5,490 bases of DNA. Source: Candidatus Endoriftia persephone str. Hot96_1+Hot96_2 (GTDB taxonomy: Bacteria; Pseudomonadota; Gammaproteobacteria; Chromatiales; Chromatiaceae). Positions 1 through 4,483 of the stretch are shown in pieces; position 1 is the first letter of the stretch; each line of letters begins with the position of its first letter. The position numbers and the translations under genes are program-made. The notes beneath the pieces were generated by a model. That model saw nothing but the letters and a program-made list of their open reading frames with translations. It made no database searches and had not been told where the DNA came from. The stretch is taken from NCBI GenBank assembly GCA_000168735.1, contig AASF01002055.1:1-5490 (forward strand), read 5' to 3'.

Positions 1-1
1 G

Positions 2-58
2 ATCATCATCGTCATCCTCTTCTTCTACCTGCACTCGGTGCTCTGGTGGCTGGCGTGA
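2..58 (+). CDS. C-terminal end of a membrane-anchored protein (partial)
   Basis: Only the last 18 codons before a TGA at 56-58 are in the window. They encode a very hydrophobic stretch (IIIVILFFYLHSVLWWLA), which reads as a C-terminal transmembrane helix. The stop lies 16 bases before the GTG start of the cytochrome b gene on the same strand, so the two are probably one operon. The upstream protein could be a membrane-anchored electron-transfer partner of the cytochrome, but that is inferred from position only. Too little is visible to name a family. Confidence 0.55.
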   Translation: MIIVILFFYLHSVLWWLA

Positions 59-74
59 GAAGAAAGAACGCCCG

Positions 75-1084
75 GTGATCTATCGCCGGGATGGCTCCTT
101 CAGTTATCCGGTACGGGTGAAGCACAAAAAGCCGAACAGTGGCGTCCACTTCCGCCGCTTCAGCTGGTACTGGCGGGTCAACCACTGGGATGCTCGCCCT
201 GTCGCTAATGTCGCTGGTCTTCAGCGGCATGGTAGTGATGTACCCCAACACCAGCTGGGCGATGATGGTAGTGCCACTCTTCGGCGGCCCCGAGCTGCTC
301 AACGATCTGCACCACTGGGCCGGGGTGATCTTCCTGCTGACCATCTTTGGCCATGCCGCGGTGGTCTTGATGCGGCTGCTCAAGGACAAGGAGTTTGACT
401 GGTTCGGCCCCGACTCATTGCTGCCCCGCTGGAGGGACTGGGAGGATATGAAGGGGCAGTTCCGCTGGTATTTTGGCAAGGGCAAGCAGCCTCGTTTCGA
501 CCGCTGGACCTACTGGGAGAAGTTCGACTACTGGGCGGTCTACTGGGGCGCCTTGGTGATCGGTGTCTCCGGCATCCTGCTCTGGTTCGCCGAATCAATC
601 GGCCAGGTACTACCGGGCTGGATCTTTAACGTCGCCACCCTGGCCCACGGTCTGGAGGCGTTCCTGGCGGTGATGACCCTGTTCGTGGTGCACTTCTTTA
701 ACAACCACTTCCGCCCCGCCAAATTCCCGCTCGACACGGTGATGTTCACCGGCTCCTGGGATCTGGAAGAGTTGAAGGAAGAGCGCCCCGAAGAGTACGA
801 ACGGCTAAAGGCATCAGGCGAACTAGAGAAACACCTGGTTGGCGCCGCCCTCCATAACCTGGAACCGGGTCTCCCACCTGTTCGGCTTCACCCTGCTCGG
901 CATCCGCCTGATACTGCTGATGCTGGTGGTCAATGGCTGTCTTACCCTGAGGTTTGTTTTGAAGGGGTCGCCCAGCCCCATCGCTTTTCCGCCATTTTTT
1001 GCGCAGTTTGACTCCGCCCCTGGCACAAAAGCGGAGTTTCAATCCGCGCTCCCGCAGGGGGGCGCGACCTACGCTTGCGGCTGA
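75..1084 (+). CDS. Cytochrome b/b6-domain membrane protein, frameshifted twice, native 3' end uncertain
   Basis: This is an integral-membrane di-heme cytochrome b like those that pass electrons between quinol and periplasmic c-type cytochromes. The GTG start at 75 follows a purine-rich GAGAAGAAAG. The N-terminus (MIYRRDGSFSYPVRVKH..., ending RVNHW) is in one frame; an extra G near 189 moves the rest into the next (MLALSLMSLVFSGMVVMY). Likely haem-ligand His residues lie in VNHW, NDLHHWAGV, FGHAAVV, LAHGLEA and VVHFFNNHFRP, spread over about four membrane segments. The conserved soluble stretch FDRWTYWEKFDYWAVYWG and the C-terminal EERPEEYERLKASGELE support the family. A second extra base near 840 shifts into APPSITWNRVSHLFGF and a last membrane helix ending LLMLVVNG. 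Beyond that the frame runs to a stop at 1084 through the orphan CRISPR repeat, so the last 45 or so residues are probably not native. One more extra base near 935 would give a stop at 948-950. The family is fairly sure; the exact partner complex is not visible. Confidence 0.75.
1011..1037 (+). terminator. Hairpin downstream of the cytochrome gene, possible terminator
   Basis: ACTCCGC at 1011-1017 pairs perfectly with GCGGAGT at 1031-1037 across a 13-base loop. Only three T's follow, so it is a weak intrinsic terminator at best. Its right arm overlaps the first two bases of the orphan CRISPR repeat, so the sequence may be a junction rather than an old terminator. Confidence 0.3.
1036..1068 (-). 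repeat. Orphan CRISPR repeat, degenerate
   Basis: The plus strand reads GTTTCAATCCGCGC, TCCCGCAGGGGGG, CGCGAC. This matches the array consensus at 3546-3981 except for a C-to-T change at position 16 and an indel in the G run near the end. It lies more than 2.4 kb from the array, in the same orientation, with no second repeat at normal spacing on its far side. It is a stray end of the array or a remnant of a longer one split by the cassette block. Confidence 0.88.
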
Positions 1085-1088
1085 TGCG

Positions 1089-1098
1089 CTTGTATGGT
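1089..1098 (+). repeat. Left copy of 10-bp direct repeat flanking the cassette block
   Basis: CTTGTATGGT recurs exactly at 3473-3482. The two copies bracket the cassette block, and each lies within 25 bases of a degenerate CRISPR repeat. It may be a target-site duplication or a recombination footprint; chance cannot be excluded. Confidence 0.5.
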
Positions 1099-1101
1099 GA
1101 T

Positions 1102-1476
1102 TTACTCATCATTATCACCTGATATCCATTTCACTGATTTTTCTAATTCACCGAAGGTAAAACTCTTGATTTCCGCACTGACAAAGTGACTAGAAATATG
1201 CTCGGCAAGTACACCTATTGGCGAGTCCGTTACAAAGGCCACATGAGATATCTTTTTATGATGCTCCTTTATAAATCTCATATGCGTTATCAATGCTGAA
1301 AATGAGTCCCAACCGGGGAATGACCTTACATGGATAATGATGCCATTGAATTTTCCTGATTTTTCTAGATATGGATCAATTATGCTGGCGGCATACTTGA
1401 AGTCTGCTTCAGACAATTCACCATCAGGTTCGAAAATTGCAATACTTTCGATTTCGTCTAGTTTTACGTTTAACAT
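1102..1476 (-). CDS. SpoIIAA/STAS-like protein, cassette gene, intact
   Basis: The 124-residue product resembles the SpoIIAA-like (STAS fold) family. These small cytoplasmic proteins have alternating strands and helices; their role in Gram-negative bacteria is mostly unknown. Visible family features are the opening strand with ESIAIFEPDGELSEADF, the central GKFNGIIIHVRSFPGWD, the strand ISHVAFVTDSPIG and the C-terminal EIKSFTFGELEKSVKWI. Length is normal, and this is one of two clearly intact genes here. The ATG at 1474-1476 has a strong GGGGAG ribosome site at 1484-1489, seven bases upstream. It begins about 37 bases after the core of the preceding attC, which is usual for a cassette gene. 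The stop lies only 33 bases from the orphan CRISPR repeat and no attC follows, so this cassette has lost its recombination site. Confidence 0.72.
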   Translation of the reverse strand: MLNVKLDEIESIAIFEPDGELSEADFKYAASIIDPYLEKSGKFNGIIIHVRSFPGWDSFSALITHMRFIKEHHKKISHVAFVTDSPIGVLAEHISSHFVSAEIKSFTFGELEKSVKWISGDNDE

Positions 1477-1506
1477 TAATATTCTCCCCTGCTCTTACAG
1501 TTCACC

Positions 1507-1607
1507 TAGCAACATAGTTCAGCCGACTACCAGAGTGGTGATTTTTTGTGCTTGAATAGCACAAAAAATCACCGCAAAGGTGGATCGGCTGTACCACATT
1601 GTTATGC
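1507..1607 (-). repeat. attC site between the Cys-rich and SpoIIAA-like cassettes
   Basis: The outer box GTTATGC at 1601-1607 (read GCATAAC on the minus strand) is a good R'' box. The inner pairs CAGCCGA/TCGGCTG and GGTGATTTTTTGTGC/GCACAAAAAATCACC form a long hairpin. The other outer box at 1507-1513 reads GTTGCTA on the minus strand and departs from the GTTRRRY consensus. The length is about 101 bp. Position after the Cys-rich gene and before the SpoIIAA-like gene fits its role. Confidence 0.78.
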
Positions 1608-1657
1608 CTAGCTAGACCATAGCTGAAACATTAATCCTCTAAGATTATTCCACTCAA

Positions 1658-1954
1658 TTAGATTTTTTGTTTTGGGTTAGTGTCTATCACTGTATCTCCA
1701 CTACAGAAGCTCATACAACCTGAACAGCTAGCCTTACCAAAAACATAACAAGCATGTCCGCTTTGGCTCTTACAGCAAAACTTCTTTTTAAGGTCAGTCT
1801 TTTTTTTCTTTTTCTTTTCTGCTGCCTGCGTTGGAGCATTAAATTTTTCTATCTGCTTAGTTGATAAATCACTTATTCTCTCTGCAGCATATGAGGATGT
1901 TGAGGCAACCGACAAGCTACCGATGACCAATAACATTACAAATGCATACTTCAT
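1658..1954 (-). CDS. Small secreted Lys- and Cys-rich protein, cassette gene, intact
   Basis: I do not recognise the family. The 98-residue product has a clear signal peptide (MKYAFVMLLVIG...), probably cut near Ala23 after SSYA, so it should reach the periplasm or beyond. The mature part has a lysine cluster around residues 47-58 followed by six cysteines at 60, 61, 69, 77, 80 and 84, ending in CxxC then C three residues later. That pattern fits a disulfide-bonded or metal-binding mini-domain. The ATG at 1952-1954 has a strong AGGAG at 1962-1966, spacing seven. It is the only gene of its cassette and carries about 228 bases of upstream noncoding DNA, unusually long for a cassette and enough room for its own promoter. 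No function is claimed. Confidence 0.7.
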   Translation of the reverse strand: MKYAFVMLLVIGSLSVASTSSYAAERISDLSTKQIEKFNAPTQAAEKKKKKKTDLKKKFCCKSQSGHACYVFGKASCSGCMSFCSGDTVIDTNPKQKI

Positions 1955-2182
1955 TTTATATCTCCTATTAGTTTTAATGAATGCTGCCTAATTTAGGCGA
2001 ATATAATCGTCATGACACGAGTTTGACGACAAAAGAAACTCACTATTCCTTTAACTACCCTTTTCTTCCTTGAACAGTAAACAACACTATGCCATTGAAA
2101 ATTGGCCGTGCATATCGAGTTAATTAAATATGATAAACAAGCGCCGTTTATTCGCTCTCAGTTACTACATAAACCTCAAACA
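1955..2182 (-). promoter_or_regulatory. Long 5' noncoding region of the Cys-rich cassette
   Basis: This AT-rich stretch lies between the attC core at 2183-2189 and the start of the secreted Cys-rich protein. It holds the ribosome site at 1962-1966 and a perfect 13-base palindrome, GCCTAATTTAGGC, at 1985-1997. I could not identify a convincing -35/-10 pair. A cassette-borne promoter or regulator site is possible from the length alone. Confidence 0.35.
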
Positions 2183-2279
2183 GCATAACGCCTGCTCAGC
2201 GGCAATTTAAAGTGGCACATTTTTTTCGGCAACAAAACAAGTGCCGCTTTAAATTGTCCGCTGGAGCTATTTGTTAGGC
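2183..2279 (-). repeat. attC site between the TRIC and Cys-rich cassettes
   Basis: The outer boxes are GCATAAC at 2183-2189 and GTTAGGC at 2273-2279. Inside, the left half contains GGCAATTTAAAGTGGCAC and the right half GTGCCGCTTTAAATTGTC, giving a long imperfect palindrome with unpaired bases, as attC sites have. It is 97 bp long and starts 38 bases after the stop of the TRIC gene. GTTATGC as the cross-over box is common in chromosomal integron arrays. Confidence 0.88.
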
Positions 2280-2317
2280 GCATTTCTAATAAATATTTAC
2301 TTTTTTGTGTATCCACC

Positions 2318-2957
2318 TTAAGACTTGAAGCGAAATCTAGGCAGGCTGACTTTATAATACATTGCCAACAGCCGTGATATAAATATACTTAGTCCAGAAA
2401 TAATTGCTGCTACCGTTATCTCTTGATCGAAATGCAAGAGCCCGATAAACAACAAAGAACCAACCCAGGATACTGTCGCATAAAGCGGGCTTAGAAATAC
2501 GACGGGTGTTTCATTACATAGTACATCACGAAAAATACCACCCATAGTTCCTGTCATTACTCCCAGGAAACCTTGCAATAAAGCGGGGGCGCTCCAACCA
2601 TAAGTGAAACCAACGTTCCCGCAACACCAAAATGTAGCTAAGCCTGCAGCATCAGCAACTAAAAAATATTTAGGCGACACCAATATTAGTCTGGCCGCCA
2701 CAAAAATAGTGACCGCACTACCAAGCGAGGCAATAAAAAATATTTGATCATTGATCCGAGAATACATCTCGACCAAGAAGCATGTCACGTAATGAACCGC
2801 CCCCCAATCCTGTAGCAATAGCAATAATAATTACACCAAATAAGTCAAACTGTTTAAAGCCAGCTTTAAGAACACCTGAAGCCGACGAAACAATAACTGC
2901 AAGTAATGTTATCCAGTATAAATTTTCTAAAAGTGATGGCGTTGGATCTAATGTCAT
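2318..2957 (-). CDS. TRIC/UPF0126 family membrane protein (YicG-like), one frameshift
   Basis: This is a seven-helix inner-membrane protein of the bacterial trimeric intracellular cation channel family (UPF0126). The family is built from two repeated halves, each with a Gly-rich motif followed by an Arg-Asp pair. Both are visible: TGLGGGSLRDMLLGRD in the first half and GVMTGTMGGIFRDVLCNE in the second. An extra base near 2756 splits the gene: the first frame (from MTLDPTPSLLENLYWI) ends just after GRDVFS, and the next frame continues with INDQIFFIASLGSAVTIF. With that base removed the product is about 212 residues, close to the family norm of about 205. The ATG at 2955-2957 starts 22 bases after the attC core and has no good ribosome site. 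It is the sole gene of its cassette. Whether the break is real or a sequence error is open. Confidence 0.82.
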
Positions 2958-2978
2958 ATTATTAATTATATTGTTTGT

Positions 2979-3059
2979 GCCTAACGTTTGGGCTCAGTGG
3001 CGTCAAAAAGTGGAGCGCAGTGGAGCTTTTTGACGTCCGAGTGCATTTGCCTGTTAGGC
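2979..3059 (-). repeat. attC site between the DUF3175 and TRIC cassettes
   Basis: The outer boxes are GCCTAAC at 2979-2985 and GTTAGGC at 3053-3059, both perfect matches to the RYYYAAC/GTTRRRY consensus. The internal arms GGCGTCAAAAAGTGGAGC and GTGGAGCTTTTTGACGTCC pair with a small bulge. At 81 bp it is the most canonical attC of the three. It follows the probable DUF3175 stop codon by six bases, typical cassette packing. Confidence 0.92.
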
Positions 3060-3065
3060 GGATTT

Positions 3066-3446
3066 TTACGGTGATGTACATTCATCGATCTCGAAGCGGC
3101 GCAGCTTATCTTCGCTCCGCGATGCGATGCTCGGATCCTCTGGCGTGGCTTTCCGAAGAGGTCCCGCAGTTCGTCTTTGGCCTCCTCGAGTCGATTTCGC
3201 TGAACCGTCGGAAGCTTAACCCCTGCCCGATTGATGTAGGACGCCAGCATCGACATCGCAGAGCGGAAACGGATCGGCCTTGCGGCGTCGACTGCGCTCA
3301 GCGGAGCGTTTAAGGGATTCAGCTATCCGCCTCGGGTCATCGTACGTGAATACGCCTGGCTCGAGATCGAGAGCATCGCTACTCTCGGTTACACGCTGCG
3401 ACCACTTTTTCACCTTAGTCGAAGTCATTCTGGCGTGAATCTTCAT
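3066..3446 (-). CDS. DUF3175 family protein, cassette gene, frameshifted
   Basis: This small cytoplasmic protein is of unknown function, belonging to DUF3175. The family signature KKWSQRVTESSDALDLEPGV is followed by FTYDDPRRIAESLKRSAERS and RRRKADPF. An extra C near 3269 then shifts the frame, after which RSAMSMLASYINRAG and LEEAKDELRDLFGK complete the domain. A second shift in the other direction near LFGK would give a tail ending DKLRRFEIDECTSP and a TAA at 3066-3068, just before the attC. Without it the frame runs through the attC to 2981, which is less likely. The start is ATG at 3446 (MKIHARMTSTKV) or ATG at 3428; family members usually begin close to the WSQRV motif, which favours 3428. 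Neither has a strong ribosome site. It is the first cassette after the half attC. Confidence 0.75.
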
Positions 3447-3449
3447 GCC

Positions 3450-3471
3450 GCATAACGCCATGCCCACTGGA
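3450..3471 (-). repeat. Half attC (or attI-like) site at the CRISPR-proximal edge of the cassettes
   Basis: On the minus strand this reads CCAGTGGGCATGGCGTTATGC. The final GGCGTTATGC is identical to the 3' half of the attC at 2183-2189, and the preceding bases are similar. No partner half is found before the CRISPR repeat at 3481-3511. It marks the true start of the first cassette and suggests that an upstream cassette or attI was lost, or that insertion used a simple site. Confidence 0.6.
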
Positions 3472-3472
3472 C

Positions 3473-3482
3473 CTTGTATGGT
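3473..3482 (+). repeat. Right copy of 10-bp direct repeat flanking the cassette block
   Basis: CTTGTATGGT is identical to 1089-1098 and in the same orientation. Its last two bases are the first two of the terminal CRISPR repeat. Confidence 0.5.
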
Positions 3483-3981
3483 TTTCAATCCGCGCCTCCA
3501 CAGGGGGCGACTAGTGGAGAATTGTAATCGATATTCTCGATGCGTGTTTCAATCCGCGCCCCCGCAGGGGGGGCGACTTCTCGGCGTCATAGCTCATGGA
3601 GGCACCGAACCGGTTTCAATCCGCGCCCCCGCAGGGGGGGCGACCTCTCTTTGGTGTTCCAATCTAACTGTTGCTCAACGTTTCAATCCGCGCCCCCGCA
3701 GGGGGGGGCGACCACCGGAGCGCAGAAACTGTCAACCGGTTGCGCAGTTTCAATCCGCGCCCCCGCAGGGGGGGCGACTTCTCGGCGTCATAGCTCATGG
3801 AGGCACCGAACCGGGTTTCAATCCGCGCCCCCGCAGGGGGGGCGACCTGCCAATACGATTGGCCAGGCCTATCAGATGACCGGTTTCAATCCGCGCCCCC
3901 GCAGGGGGGGCGACTATACGTTGCGATTTGCTGTATAGCCAGCATCATTGTTTCAATCCGCGCCCCCGCAGGGGGGGCGAC
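3481..3981 (-). CRISPR. Type I-C CRISPR array, 8 repeats and 7 spacers
   Basis: Repeats start at 3481, 3546, 3613, 3680, 3747, 3815, 3883 and 3950. Most are 32 nt; on the plus strand they begin GTTTCAATCCGCGC and end GGGGGCGAC. Transcribed from the minus strand they begin GTCGCCCC and end GGATTGAAAC, the usual I-C form. The repeat at 3680 has one extra G, and the repeat at 3481 is degenerate (CCTCCACAGG in its centre), marking the old trailer end. Spacers are 34-36 nt: 3512-3545, 3578-3612, 3645-3679, 3713-3746, 3779-3814, 3847-3882 and 3915-3949. The second and fifth are the same sequence except for one extra base at the end. The array is led by the region at 3982-4176 and by cas2/cas1 on the same strand, so the newest spacer is at 3915-3949. 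Confidence 0.97.
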
Positions 3982-4176
3982 TGCTCCACAGTAACTATTG
4001 GAGCAGTAAGGTTTTTACCATACATTTCCGCGAAGCTGTTACTTTCTGGTGCACTCTCACTCTCTTGCTCAGGCACGCATCCGCTCATCATCAATAACGC
4101 TCTGTTTTCACTTTGTTTAAAGAGCCGCGCGAACCTGCCAGGCATTATCTGTCCGCTTGGGGTTCGCGCAGGAGGA
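3982..4176 (-). promoter_or_regulatory. CRISPR leader between cas2 and the array
   Basis: These 195 noncoding bases lie between the cas2 stop and the first repeat. Next to cas2 is a perfect inverted repeat, GCGCGAACC at 4127-4135 and GGTTCGCGC at 4161-4169, on the minus strand reading GCGCGAACCCCAAGCG. This resembles the element found next to cas2 in many I-C leaders. Against the first repeat, CTGCTCCA at 3981-3988 pairs with TGGAGCAG at 3999-4006. The leader should hold the array promoter and guide spacer integration. I could not pick out a convincing -35/-10 pair. Confidence 0.8.
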
Positions 4177-4469
4177 TCAGATGATCAGGGGGCCTTCTGG
4201 ATCATAGCCGGCTTTGGCGCCGATATGTTCCACCCGCCTTTTCCAGTTGGCACCGAGCATAGTAGAAGCGCAGCGCTGTCCTGGTCGGTATCGATCTCTT
4301 CGATCAAGCGCTGTTTGAGCTGCACCCACTGGGCCGGGTCCACCAGACATTCGAAGACGGAGTATTGGACCCGCTGGCCATAATCCTGACAAGCCTTGGC
4401 AACCCGGCGCAAGCGACGGGGGCCATCTGGGGTTTCGGTGCGAACATCATAGGTGATGAGTACCATCAT
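4177..4469 (-). CDS. cas2: CRISPR-associated endonuclease Cas2, type I-C, two +1 frameshifts
   Basis: Cas2 forms the core of the Cas1-Cas2 spacer integrase. The N-terminus [20 protein letters not shown] holds the conserved Asp at the end of the first strand, followed by [20 protein letters not shown], a hallmark of the I-C subtype. An extra base near 4274, after DTDQDS, and another near 4258 break the frame. Removing both gives [20 protein letters not shown] and the C-terminus [10 protein letters not shown] with TGA at 4177-4179, for a total of 96 residues, the normal I-C length. ATG at 4467-4469 has GGAGAG five bases upstream. It follows cas1 by 14 bases and precedes the leader, the standard I-C order. 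As sequenced the product would have an aberrant C-terminus. Confidence 0.93.
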
Positions 4470-4483
4470 GACAGCTCTCCACT

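Larger units (their letters stand above)
1099..3456 (-). mobile_element. Integron-type gene cassette block without integrase (CALIN), four cassettes
   Basis: Four cassettes run head to tail on the minus strand, one gene each. Three complete attC sites separate them (2979-3059, 2183-2279, 1507-1607), each with outer GTTRRRY-like and RYYYAAC-like boxes and a long imperfect palindrome. Approximate cassette extents are 2986-3456 (DUF3175), 2190-2985 (TRIC), 1514-2189 (Cys-rich) and 1099-1513 (SpoIIAA-like). The upstream edge is a half attC at 3450-3471. The last cassette has no recognisable attC before the orphan CRISPR repeat, so both outer ends look truncated. No tyrosine recombinase, attI or class 1 backbone gene is in the window. 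The three downstream cassettes are visibly more AT-rich than the flanking cas and cytochrome genes, as expected of captured genes. Confidence 0.82.

Noticed and set aside
1006..1028. GTTTGACTCCGCCCCTGGCAC looks like a second half CRISPR repeat before the orphan repeat
   Set aside because: It lies only 30 bases from the orphan repeat, too close for a repeat-spacer unit, and lacks the second half of the repeat.
2981..3065. Long C-terminal tail on the DUF3175 protein reading through the attC site
   Set aside because: The tail is translated attC sequence; a stop at 3066-3068 in another frame fits cassette structure better.
3445..3994. Several open frames on the plus strand running through the CRISPR array
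   Set aside because: They are made of the translated repeat (SIRAPAGGA, FNPRPRRGG, FQSAPPQGG) and have no independent coding signals.
4018..4045. TATGGT as a -10 box for the array promoter in the leader
   Set aside because: No acceptable -35 hexamer at 16-18 bases spacing, so no promoter is called.
4185..4280. Programmed +1 frameshifting in cas2
   Set aside because: Two separate extra bases 16 apart are needed and no slippery site is visible; other genes nearby have the same type of break.
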